Position numbers and translations under genes: made by a program
Notes under the pieces: generated by a model
What the model saw: only the letters and a program-made list of their open reading frames with translations
What the model was told of the DNA's origin: nothing
Databases searched by the model: none
In this document: in pieces, positions 13,549 through 20,574 of the stretch
How positions within the stretch are numbered: position 1 is the first letter of the stretch
Layout of the letters: the number at the start of each line of letters is the position of its first letter
Source: a virus
DNA: 22,469 nt
IMG/VR virus record: IMGVR_UViG_3300033997_000199
Coordinates: 1-22,469 of that record
Direction: 5' to 3' (one strand)

Positions 13549-13637
13549 GGAATTGACGGCGGTTTTGTTGTTGCACGTATGTCAAAGTGCGATTGAGCTA
13601 GGCTAGGATCACTGTTTTGCTCGGCTAGGAGGCTGAA

Positions 13638-14723
13638 ATGGAGTTTGCAGAAAAACTTAACAGCCTGTCGGTGAAGATTCGCCAGCAGGGGTCATCTATC
13701 CAGACTGAGGAGGCTACCAAGAACGCATTCGTGATGCCGTTCATCCACTCAGTTCTGGGGTATGACGTGTTCGACCCGGCTGAAGTGACGCCGGAGTATG
13801 TGTGCGACGTGGGTACCAAGAAGGGTGAGAAGATCGATTACGCCATCCTGAAGGGCGGCGAGATCCAGATCCTCATGGAGTGCAAGAAAATCGGCGAGCC
13901 GCTCTCGCTGAACCATGCCAGTCAGCTGTTCCGATACTTCCACGTCACCAATGCTCGCATTGCCATTCTCACCAATGGCCAGGTCTACAAGTTCTTCACT
14001 GACCTGGACGCGCCGAACAAGATGGATGAGAAGCCGTTTCTGGAGCTGGACCTGCTCGACATCGATGAGCATGTGGTGCCCGAGCTGCTGAAACTGACCA
14101 AGACGGCCTTTGACGTCGAGTCCATTGTGAATGCGGCGGGTGAGCTGAAGTACGTTAGCCAGATCAAGAAGCTGCTGACAGGGCTGCTCACCAATCCTGA
14201 TGAGGATTTCGTCAAGTTCGTGGCGTCTCGCGTATACGAAGGAGCTGTAACCCAGAAGGTGCGCGAGCTTTTTGGCGAGCTGACTCGCAAGGCTGCTGCG
14301 CAGTTTCTCAATGACCAAGCCAACGACAGGCTGAAGTCCGCGATCAGCGGAAGTGGTTCGCCTGTCCAGGCGGCTGCGCCGGTCAAGGAAACAGAGGTGG
14401 TTGCAGTCGAGGCCGAGGTTGCAGGTGATGACAAGGTCGTCACTACCGAGGAAGAGATCGAAGGCTTCATGATCGTTAAGGCGATCGTGCGGCATGCCGT
14501 CGATGTGAAGCGTGTTGCCATGCGCGACAATCAAAGTTACTGCGGCGTACTACTGGATGATAACAACCGCAAACCGATCTGCCGCATGCACTTCAATCGC
14601 AGCCAGAAGTACCTTGGCGTGTTCGATGAGGACAAAGCCGAGACGCGGATACCAATCAATGGGGTCGATGACATCTACGCGCATTCTGAGAAGCTTATCG
14701 AGACTGCGAAGTCGTATCTGTAG
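13638..14723 (+). CDS. Stand-alone HsdR-N-like PD-(D/E)XK protein
   Basis: A 361-residue protein with an AGGAGG Shine-Dalgarno. Residues ~20-130 match the N-terminal nuclease domain of type I restriction R subunits (HSDR_N/HSDR_N_2 group): E24/E25 in QTEEATKNAFVMPFIHSVLG, D67 in KIDYAIL, and E81-C-K83 in ILMECKK, so the nuclease core looks complete. A long helical middle, a charged linker (about 245-285) and a small C-terminal domain (EGFMIVKAIVRHAVDVKRVA onward) follow. There is no helicase domain and no HsdM/HsdS nearby. Such stand-alone proteins are common in bacteria and phages and their function is poorly known. Its place among morons suggests a defence or superinfection role. A strong terminator follows. 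Confidence 0.8.
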   Translation: MEFAEKLNSLSVKIRQQGSSIQTEEATKNAFVMPFIHSVLGYDVFDPAEVTPEYVCDVGTKKGEKIDYAILKGGEIQILMECKKIGEPLSLNHASQLFRYFHVTNARIAILTNGQVYKFFTDLDAPNKMDEKPFLELDLLDIDEHVVPELLKLTKTAFDVESIVNAAGELKYVSQIKKLLTGLLTNPDEDFVKFVASRVYEGAVTQKVRELFGELTRKAAAQFLNDQANDRLKSAISGSGSPVQAAAPVKETEVVAVEAEVAGDDKVVTTEEEIEGFMIVKAIVRHAVDVKRVAMRDNQSYCGVLLDDNNRKPICRMHFNRSQKYLGVFDEDKAETRIPINGVDDIYAHSEKLIETAKSYL

Positions 14724-14760
14724 GGCATCAATGATGGTTCGCCCGCCGCACCTGCTGCGG

Positions 14761-14809
14761 GCACAAAAAGCCCGGCCTGATGGGAGACTCATCAGGCCGT
14801 TTTTTGTGC
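14761..14809. terminator. Strong bidirectional terminator between the nuclease gene and int
   Basis: The inner stem CGGCCTGATG / CATCAGGCCG (14773-14799) has loop GGAGACT. The outer arms GCACAAAAA / TTTTTGTGC (14761-14769 and 14801-14809) also pair. The T-run at 14800-14805 serves the + strand, and the A-run on the left gives the - strand its T-tract. It can therefore end both the nuclease gene transcript and read-through from the integrase operon. Confidence 0.88.
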
Positions 14810-15128
14810 CTGCTGTATTTGGGGGTAACAAGGGAGAGAAAGGCCCTCAACTCTCTACTTGGTAGCCCTTCGGCGTGGTGCTACTGAGGCTCTTTAGCTG
14901 TCTAAAACTGCCCCAAACAGTCGCGGAAAATATGTGGTTAGGGCTGTTTTTGTAATGAATGCGGCTTAGACAGATTTCAGAAAAATATTTTATAAATCAG
15001 TTGCTTAGATATTTAATTACTTCTGGTGCTGCATCATCGGTGTGTGTGCGGAAACGTCCATAAATCAATAACTTAGCGCAATCTGTCTATTTGACAGGGC
15101 ATTTATGTCTAATACTTTTTGCCCTGGA
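14810..15128. other. Non-coding AT-rich region, candidate phage attachment site (attP)
   Basis: No gene is seen. From about 14930 the sequence becomes much richer in A+T than its surroundings and lies directly at the 3' end of the integrase gene, where many attP sites lie. It contains a heptamer in both orientations: TGTCTAA at 14899 and 15106, its complement TTAGACA at 14966, and TGTCTAT at 15084. The larger inverted pair is AGACAGATT (14968-14976) / AATCTGTCT (15080-15088). These could be integrase arm or core sites. No tRNA remnant was recognised, so the core is not identified. Confidence 0.5.
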
Positions 15129-16118
15129 TTACCGTTCATCGGCCGCGATCTTGGCCAGGGCGGGGCCCTGGGCGACGTCGATTTCGCGCAGCCGGATGTA
15201 TCGTTCTGTCATTCGGGGGTCGCTGTGGCCGGCCAGGATTTGCGGGTTGTGGCCCTGCTTCTTGGCGTCGGTGATGGACTTCGCCCGGAGGTCGTGCAGG
15301 GTAGCGTCTTTCACGCCAGCGCGCTCGGCCGCCTTTTTGAATTGCTGCTTCACCGTCTCGTAGATCACCGGCTTGCAGGTGCGCTTGGTGGTGAATAGGG
15401 TCAGGCCACGGGCAGAGCGTGGCAGGGCCTTGGCCCGGGCGATGACGTCCTTGATGTCGGGCGTCATGGCAACGATCAGGCGCTTGTCCGTCTTCTGCTG
15501 CTTGAAGGCGATGCCCTCGTCGCTGATGTCAGCCAGCTTGATGCTGAGCACGTCGTTGATGCGCTGGGCAGTCAGGTAGGCCATCAGGTAGATCACCCGC
15601 ATGTTTTCCGTCGACACGGCGAGGATGGCCGCCAGCTCGGCATCGGTCAGATAGCGGTCGCGCTTCTTCTCCTCGAACCGGCGGATGCCCACGCAGGGGT
15701 TGCTGTCCATCAGCTGCCATTCGACGCCGTAGGTGCAGACCGTGCGGAGGAAGCTGACGATTCGGTTGGCCATGTTCGGTGTCGCCGCCATGCTGTTCTT
15801 GATGGCGGCGACGTGCTTGGCCTTGACCTGGTGGGGCTCGAACTCGGCGAGGATCTCCTTGAGGCGCCGGCCGGCGGCCTCGTACTGCTCCAGGGTGTTG
15901 GGCTTCAGCTTGGTGCTGAGCTGCTTCAGTGCATCATCGATCAGCTTGGGCATGCCGGCGCCGGTGCTGGCTGCCTTCACCTTGCGGGTGTAGGCCTCCA
16001 TCGCTTCCTCGATGGTGCTGCCGATGCGCTCCCACTTGTTCTGGTGCACATAGTAGAAGGCGCCATGCTTGCGGTAGACCTTGGCAGGCAGGTCGCGGTC
16101 TTTCTTGCGTGGTCTCAT
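15129..16118 (-). CDS. int: Tyrosine-recombinase phage integrase
   Basis: A 329-residue protein starting MRPRKKDRDLPAKVYRKHGA at 16118. This start lies two bases after the stop of the preceding gene and fits the usual N-terminus of Pseudomonas phage integrases. A longer frame reaching 16376 would add 86 low-complexity residues inside DUF4224. It has an N-terminal arm-binding region, then a core-binding SAM-like domain (about 52-140). The catalytic domain has R186 in YLTAQRINDVL, K212 region, H275-x-x-R278 in LHDLRAKS, H298 in LAGHSDPRM and nucleophile Y307 in TERYIR. All are present, so it is probably active. It catalyses site-specific integration and excision and is the last gene of the leftward early operon, next to the likely attP. 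Confidence 0.93.
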   Translation of the reverse strand: MRPRKKDRDLPAKVYRKHGAFYYVHQNKWERIGSTIEEAMEAYTRKVKAASTGAGMPKLIDDALKQLSTKLKPNTLEQYEAAGRRLKEILAEFEPHQVKAKHVAAIKNSMAATPNMANRIVSFLRTVCTYGVEWQLMDSNPCVGIRRFEEKKRDRYLTDAELAAILAVSTENMRVIYLMAYLTAQRINDVLSIKLADISDEGIAFKQQKTDKRLIVAMTPDIKDVIARAKALPRSARGLTLFTTKRTCKPVIYETVKQQFKKAAERAGVKDATLHDLRAKSITDAKKQGHNPQILAGHSDPRMTERYIRLREIDVAQGPALAKIAADER

Positions 16119-16120
16119 GG

Positions 16121-16321
16121 TCAGGATGCCAGTCGCAGCTGAGGCTCGGGGCGAGTTTGGGTGCCGCCGCCCAGGCGTGCAACCACCAGGTCGCGCAGCA
16201 CCTTGGGCTTGCCGTCGCCGCCGATGATGTGGGCTATCTTCTCGGCCTTGAGCCAGCGCACCTGGGCGCTGGGCTTCACCTTGCCGGAGAGGGTCTGTAG
16301 TTCTGCCTCGGTGAGAAACAT
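16121..16321 (-). CDS. DUF4224 family protein (putative excisionase-like)
   Basis: A 66-residue protein starting MFLTEAELQTLSGKVKPSAQ with GGAGGGAG upstream. The pattern 'FLT..EL..LSGK..P.AQ.RWL' followed by DGKPKVLRDLV is that of DUF4224, found next to integrase genes in many Pseudomonas and Burkholderia prophages. Size, position and a likely winged-helix fold suggest a directionality factor or integrase-region regulator, but this function is not proven for the family. The stop lies two bases before the int start, so the pair is coupled. Confidence 0.85.
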   Translation of the reverse strand: MFLTEAELQTLSGKVKPSAQVRWLKAEKIAHIIGGDGKPKVLRDLVVARLGGGTQTRPEPQLRLAS

Positions 16322-16335
16322 GGTGCTCCCTCCTG

Positions 16336-16794
16336 TCAGGCTGCAGCGGCAGCAGGCCAGGCGCCGGCTGCGTCATAGATGCGCGCCGCCTGGGCTTCGT
16401 CCAGGGTCACGCTGTTGGGGATGGCGATCCAGGCTGATGCCTGGATGTGGTTGGGGTTGCAGCCGGCCAGGTGCTCCCGGTAGAAGGCCTCGATCACGTC
16501 GGTCAGCTGGGCGGCGAGGTAGACGCCTTGCGGCGCCACCTCGGTGCTCTTGATGTAGCGCTGGCCGAACTGGTCGATGCACAGGGCGCTGATGTAGATG
16601 CACCAGTGGTGGGCGAAGTCGCACACCGCGTCGACCATGGGGCGCGACTTGATCAGCCTGCCGGTCTTCCAGTTCACCAGGTGCTGGCCGCCGGCCGGAT
16701 CAATGTTGAGCACGGCAGCGTGGTTGGTGCGCACCAGTGCCCGGCAGTTGCGCTCCAGGCGCGCGCGCATGTTGTGGGGCTTGCGGGTGCTCAT
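16336..16794 (-). CDS. Conserved hypothetical phage early protein
   Basis: A 152-residue protein starting MSTRKPHNMRARLERNCRAL at 16794. The start overlaps the methyltransferase stop (ATGA) and is preferred over an upstream ATG at 16878. The N-terminus is basic, followed by ALVRTNHAAVLNIDPAGGQH, then DFAHHWCIYISALCIDQFGQ, and an alanine-rich tail. I recognise the pattern from Pseudomonas prophages but know no function. It may be a DNA-associated protein given its charge. It is part of the int-proximal early operon. Confidence 0.75.
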   Translation of the reverse strand: MSTRKPHNMRARLERNCRALVRTNHAAVLNIDPAGGQHLVNWKTGRLIKSRPMVDAVCDFAHHWCIYISALCIDQFGQRYIKSTEVAPQGVYLAAQLTDVIEAFYREHLAGCNPNHIQASAWIAIPNSVTLDEAQAARIYDAAGAWPAAAAA

Positions 16795-18164
16795 GCTGCC
16801 TCCTCGCCCTGCTGCTGCTCCACCAGGTTGGCGTGCACCAGGGCGGCTGCCACCGGCGGGCAGACGCTGTTGCCGCACATACGCACCTGGGCGTCGATGT
16901 TGAGGGTGGCGGCGCTGGCCGTGTGGGTGTGGATGTAGTCGGCCGGGAAGCCCTGGGCGGCGTAGAGTTCGTGGGGCTTGAGCATGCGCATGCCGATGTC
17001 GACGATGCGATAGGGCTCGCCCTTGACCATGACCAGGGCGAGCCGGTCCTTAGTGGTGATGGTGTGCGTCGGTTCGCGCACGCTCTGGCCGTCGCCGGTG
17101 CCGTAGTACTTCACCAGATAGGCGCTGACCAGGGCGTTGTGGTCGCGGGTGGTCACTGTGGGCAGCGGCTGGGCCAGATCGGCGCCGGCGCCGTTGTAGT
17201 TGCCGCCGTAGTGTTTGGCGAGGAAGGCGCTCACCAGGGCGAAGTGCCCGCCCTTGACTTGGGCGCACTGGGTGCGCAGCGGCAGGTCGACCGGCATGTT
17301 GCGCTGGCTGCTGCCGTTGGCGTGCTCGGTGATCCAGACGGCCTGGTTGCCCACGATGAACGGTTCCCGGGCCTCGACGACGTAGCGCCGGAGGCCGCGG
17401 GCGATGCGCGCCATGGTGTTCTCCACCAGCGGGCGCTTGCGGTCGAAGATGCTCGGGCAGGGGATGGCCCAGTCGATGATGTCGGCGGCTGTGCGCCAGG
17501 GCTTGAGCTGCTTGTTCTTCACCTCGCTGCTGGCCGGGTCGCCGTGGGTCGGCTCAGGCCAGACGATGGGCTGGCCGTCGCAACGGGCGATCAGGAACAG
17601 GCGCTTGCGGATGGTGGGGGCGCCGTAGTCGCAGGCACGCAGCTCGCGCCATTCCACCGCATAACCTAGGCGGCGCAGGGCGTTGGTGAAGCTGGTGAAG
17701 GTGCGGCCCTTGTTCTTCGGGCAGGGGGCGCCATTGCTCATGAGCGGCCCCCAGGTGACGAACTCCTCGACGTTCTCCAGCATGATCACGCGCGGGCGCA
17801 CGGTGGCGGCGTAGCGGATGGCGACCCAGGCCAGGCCCCGAATCTCCTTCTTCACCGGCTTGCCGCCCTTGGCCTTGCTGAAGTGTTTGCAGTCCGGGCT
17901 GAACCAGGCCAGGTCGACGGGGCGGCCGCCGGTGATCTCGCGCGGGTCAACCTCCCACACGCTCTCACAGTAGTGCTTGGTGTGCGGGTGGTTGATCTCG
18001 TGCATGGCGATCGCTTCGGGGTCATGGTTGATGGCGATATCAACTGGCCGGCCGAGGGCCATTTCGATGCCAGTGGAGGCGCCGCCGCCGCCGGCGAAGT
18101 TGTCGATCACCAGGCCGCCGAAGTTGAAGCTGGGCTGCGGGTGGATGCGGTAGAGGTTGTTCAT
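16791..18164 (-). CDS. C5 cytosine-specific DNA methyltransferase
   Basis: A 457-residue enzyme. C5 methyltransferases transfer a methyl group from SAM to cytosine C5 in a specific DNA sequence. The motifs are in order: I, DNFAGGGGAS (21-30); IV, FSPDCKHFS with C92 as the nucleophile; VI, ENVEEF (130-135); VIII, RKRLFLIA (186-193); and X near the C-terminus, MCGNSVCPPVAAAL. Motif IV has S-P-D-C instead of the usual P-C-Q, a variant seen in some phage enzymes. The target-recognition region contains two similar modules (HFALVSAFLAKHYGG.. and NALVSAYLVKYYGTG..). No cognate endonuclease is nearby, so it is probably solitary and protects phage DNA. It overlaps the next gene (ATGA). The 5' end adjoins the inserted + strand gene. 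Confidence 0.93.
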   Translation of the reverse strand: MNNLYRIHPQPSFNFGGLVIDNFAGGGGASTGIEMALGRPVDIAINHDPEAIAMHEINHPHTKHYCESVWEVDPREITGGRPVDLAWFSPDCKHFSKAKGGKPVKKEIRGLAWVAIRYAATVRPRVIMLENVEEFVTWGPLMSNGAPCPKNKGRTFTSFTNALRRLGYAVEWRELRACDYGAPTIRKRLFLIARCDGQPIVWPEPTHGDPASSEVKNKQLKPWRTAADIIDWAIPCPSIFDRKRPLVENTMARIARGLRRYVVEAREPFIVGNQAVWITEHANGSSQRNMPVDLPLRTQCAQVKGGHFALVSAFLAKHYGGNYNGAGADLAQPLPTVTTRDHNALVSAYLVKYYGTGDGQSVREPTHTITTKDRLALVMVKGEPYRIVDIGMRMLKPHELYAAQGFPADYIHTHTASAATLNIDAQVRMCGNSVCPPVAAALVHANLVEQQQGEEAA

Positions 18165-18238
18165 GCTGCACCCCCGTGGACGACCGAGGCGACAACGGGC
18201 AAGCTTCTGGCATGGTCTGGGTGGTGGAGCTGCATTGG

Positions 18239-18892
18239 ATGCGAAGTCAGAAGGAATGGTTGGTCGAGAAGGCAGTCATGTTTCTGTGCCTGCTGATCGC
18301 CGCTGCGGCAGTGCTGTGGTTGCTTGTTGGCTCCGTCGCCTATTGGGTGAAGCACGGTTGGCTTCCTGCCGATACATCCGGCTGGGTTCAGGCGGTGGGT
18401 GGCCTGATGGCGGTTGCCGTTGCCATCGCTGTTCCTGCTTGGCAAAAGAGGCACGAACTTCAGCAGCGCTTGATCGCTGAAAGACGGGAGCGCATCGAGT
18501 CTGTGTATGCCCTCTTGGCTCTCATCCAAGACCAAGGGGCGCTTGCGGAGTGGGCTGTTGGTAGGCTCTGTGCTATTGATGGCTACCATTTTGTTCTGGA
18601 AGCCAGATCCCCAAAGCACAATGAAGTCCTTGTAAGGTTCAGACAGCATGAGGGGAGTGCCGAGGCTGTCGAACCCTTCAGCTTCGGCAAAGAGTTTGTG
18701 CAACAAGTGCTGGCCTATCGAGAGCGAGCCTCCTTCATGGCCGGTATTGCCCGTGCTGTCGGTTCCAAGTCTCCTGACAGAGAGGCCTTTGTTAGGGATT
18801 TGAGGCGCCTGCAGAAATTTCCCGATCGCCTTCGAGAGCTTGAAGCTGACCTGATCAAGATGTCCGATGACCTTGAGGCTGGTCGATACTGA
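18239..18892 (+). CDS. Two-helix membrane protein, probable moron
   Basis: A 217-residue protein starting MRSQKEWLVEKAVMFLCLLI at 18239, nine bases after GGAG. An earlier in-frame ATG at 18212 or 18176 is possible. Two membrane helices are predicted (about 11-35 and 46-66). The second is the common motif SGWVQAVGGLMAVAVAIAVP, known from many small bacterial membrane proteins. A ~150-residue cytoplasmic helical domain with charged coiled-coil segments follows (KRHELQQRLIAERRERIESV). It is the only + strand gene in the early block, divergent from the methyltransferase and ending two bases before the end of the convergent HD gene. Such lone genes are often lysogenic-conversion or superinfection-exclusion genes, but the function is unknown. 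Confidence 0.75.
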   Translation: MRSQKEWLVEKAVMFLCLLIAAAAVLWLLVGSVAYWVKHGWLPADTSGWVQAVGGLMAVAVAIAVPAWQKRHELQQRLIAERRERIESVYALLALIQDQGALAEWAVGRLCAIDGYHFVLEARSPKHNEVLVRFRQHEGSAEAVEPFSFGKEFVQQVLAYRERASFMAGIARAVGSKSPDREAFVRDLRRLQKFPDRLRELEADLIKMSDDLEAGRY

Positions 18893-18894
18893 CG

Positions 18895-19485
18895 TCATGC
18901 CACAGCCCTCCGCCGGTGAGTGGTGGCCAGCAGCTCCAGCAGGCGGCCGTGGTAGTGGATGGCGGCCTGGCTCGGCTGCCATGGGTCGATGAATTGCGCG
19001 AGCGGCTCGATGCCTTCCAGGCAGGGCCAGGGCTCCGGGTGCTCGGGCATCAGGTCGCGCTTCTCGGTGGCCAGGGCTACCAGGTCGGCGTGCTTCACCG
19101 AGTCGGGTAGGACCGGGTCGAGGTCGAAGCGCTGGCAGATGGCGATCCAGACACGGCGCTCTACTGCGTCGTAGAGCGATTCGAGGTTCTGGCACTCGTA
19201 GAACTCGCGCATGCCCTGCTTGAGCGGGCGCACCAGGTCGCCCACGTAGGCTTCGGTTGCGTCGTGGAGCAGGGCGGCGAGCTGCTCCTCCAGTGGCCGG
19301 CCTTCCTGCTCGAGGATGGTGGCGGTCAGCGCGCAGTGTTGGGCCACGCTGTAGAACTGGCGGGTGTGGCCGTTGAAGCGGCACTGCATGCTCAGGCTGT
19401 GGGCGATATCGGTCGGGTCGACCATGTCAGCGTTGGGGCTGACCAGGTCGAACTTGCGGCCGCTGCGGGTGAGTATCCAGCTCAT
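18895..19485 (-). CDS. HD-domain phosphohydrolase (YfbR-like)
   Basis: A 196-residue protein starting MSWILTRSGRKFDLVSPNAD. It has the metal-binding HD pattern: H50 (FYSVAQHC), H74-D75 (ALLHDATEAYVGD) and a downstream aspartate, D134 (VKHADLVAL). This fits the 5'-deoxynucleotidase/YfbR-like family that hydrolyses dNMPs. In phages these proteins are usually thought to act on nucleotide pools. It overlaps the upstream exonuclease gene by four bases (ATGA). Its own stop (ATGA type, at 18895-18898) now faces the inserted + strand gene. Confidence 0.85.
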   Translation of the reverse strand: MSWILTRSGRKFDLVSPNADMVDPTDIAHSLSMQCRFNGHTRQFYSVAQHCALTATILEQEGRPLEEQLAALLHDATEAYVGDLVRPLKQGMREFYECQNLESLYDAVERRVWIAICQRFDLDPVLPDSVKHADLVALATEKRDLMPEHPEPWPCLEGIEPLAQFIDPWQPSQAAIHYHGRLLELLATTHRRRAVA

Positions 19486-20033
19486 GCCAGTGCCTCCCCT
19501 GCCAGGGTGTGGTGGATCTGCAGGGCAGCCAGCAACTGCTTGGCCTCATGCAAGGCGTCATGCTCGGCGTGGTGCTTGGTGCCCTCGAAGGGCAACGCTT
19601 TGACCTCGGGATAAAGGGCCAGCAGGGTGCGCAGGTCGCGGTCGTTCCAGAAGTGCCAGAGGGTGCCCATACCGCAGGCGTCGAGGGCGCTGCGCACGAT
19701 GACGTTGTCGAAGCTGCTGCCGTTGCCCCATACCAGCGCATTGCCTTCGGCGATGAAGTTGCTCAGCGCGTTCAGGGCTATGGGAAGCAGCACTGCGGCC
19801 TGGCTGCCGTCCACCTCAGCGCGGGCGGCGGCCTCCTGATTCAGCCACCAGTTCACAGTGCTGGCGTCTACCTCCAGGCCGGCCTGGAGCGAGGACTCCA
19901 GGTTTACGCGCCGGTAGAGGGTGTCGGTGATGGCGCCTTGCTCGATGCGTACGCAGCCGATGGCCACGATGGCGGCGCGTGGGCCTTTGCCCATGGTTTC
20001 CAGGTCGAGCACATAGTGGGTGGCGTTGATCAT
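19482..20033 (-). CDS. DEDDh 3'-5' exonuclease, Rv2179c-like
   Basis: A 183-residue protein starting MINATHYVLDLETMGKGPRA. The DnaQ-like exonuclease signature is present: D10-x-E12 in LDLETMG, D109 in SSFDNVIVRSA, and H154-x4-D159 in TKHHAEHDALHEA. This sequence arrangement matches the Rv2179c-like family of small phage and bacterial 3'-5' exonucleases. All four metal ligands are visible, so it is probably active on nucleic acid ends. It overlaps both neighbours by four bases in the early operon, which implies a role in phage DNA or RNA metabolism. Confidence 0.88.
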   Translation of the reverse strand: MINATHYVLDLETMGKGPRAAIVAIGCVRIEQGAITDTLYRRVNLESSLQAGLEVDASTVNWWLNQEAAARAEVDGSQAAVLLPIALNALSNFIAEGNALVWGNGSSFDNVIVRSALDACGMGTLWHFWNDRDLRTLLALYPEVKALPFEGTKHHAEHDALHEAKQLLAALQIHHTLAGEALA

Positions 20034-20503
20034 GCTGCGGCCTCCGGCAAGGTGGCCTCGAGGGCTTCGGCGATGCGCTTGTTTAGCTGCTCCAGGCGCT
20101 GTGCAGCGGTGAGGGCGAAGCGGGCCTGCTCGACCAGCTGAAGGTTGGTGTAGGTCTGCACGGCCACTAGCAGCTGCTTGTGCGCGATGCCGAGGGTGAG
20201 CAGGTCATCAGCGGTCAGTGTGCGGGCGGCGAAGATGGCGATGCGTGCGTCGGCATCCTGCATGACCGACTCCAGTGCCTGCTGATGCTCTTGGCGTTCG
20301 ATTTCGCGAAGGCGCTTGTGGCGGTGCAGGTCCAGGTGCAGGGCGTTGGTTCGCTCCGTGTGGGCCTGGTCCGATTCCTCGAAGCCCTGGTCATAGCCAG
20401 CCTTGCGCGCAGCGCTGGCGGTGCGGTGGGCATAGACGGCCAGGCCGACCAGAGCCAGCACCAGGCCGGCGATGATCAGGGTGAGCAGAGTGGTGGTTTG
20501 CAT
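20030..20503 (-). CDS. Single-pass membrane/coiled-coil phage protein
   Basis: A 157-residue protein starting MQTTTLLTLIIAGLVLALVG. Residues ~5-25 form one N-terminal membrane helix with a short outside N-terminus. A long charged helical region follows (AARKAGYDQGFEESD..., HKRLREIERQEHQQALESVM) up to an Ala-rich tail. No family is recognised. The layout resembles small phage membrane proteins that pair with cytoplasmic partners. It overlaps the exonuclease start (ATGA). The leader GACACAGCACATG is identical to that of the gene at 21430-21771. Confidence 0.75.
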   Translation of the reverse strand: MQTTTLLTLIIAGLVLALVGLAVYAHRTASAARKAGYDQGFEESDQAHTERTNALHLDLHRHKRLREIERQEHQQALESVMQDADARIAIFAARTLTADDLLTLGIAHKQLLVAVQTYTNLQLVEQARFALTAAQRLEQLNKRIAEALEATLPEAAA

Positions 20504-20574
20504 GTGCTGTGTCCTCGTAGAGCCCGCCGCCGGGAATTGCTGTCAGAGTCCGGCGGCCGGGTGTTGCAACGGGG

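Noticed and set aside
14810-14940. Possible tRNA or tRNA remnant before int
   Set aside because: No T-loop GTTCGA-type sequence or cloverleaf could be built, so no tRNA or tRNA-derived att core is claimed.
15105-16142. Several + strand frames opposite the integrase gene
   Set aside because: They are antisense shadows of a gene with all catalytic residues.
16119-16376. N-terminal extension of the integrase frame
   Set aside because: It would overlap DUF4224 and gives low-complexity Arg/Gly-rich sequence. The start at 16118 matches the usual integrase N-terminus.
18161-19384. Long - strand frame of 407 residues, including a segment 18161-18898 with ATGA junctions at both ends
   Set aside because: It is antisense to the membrane-protein gene and overlaps the HD gene in another frame. 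The product is Arg/Pro/His-rich without domain pattern, while the + strand product has clear membrane helices and a known motif. The ATGA junctions are better explained by insertion at a former gene overlap.
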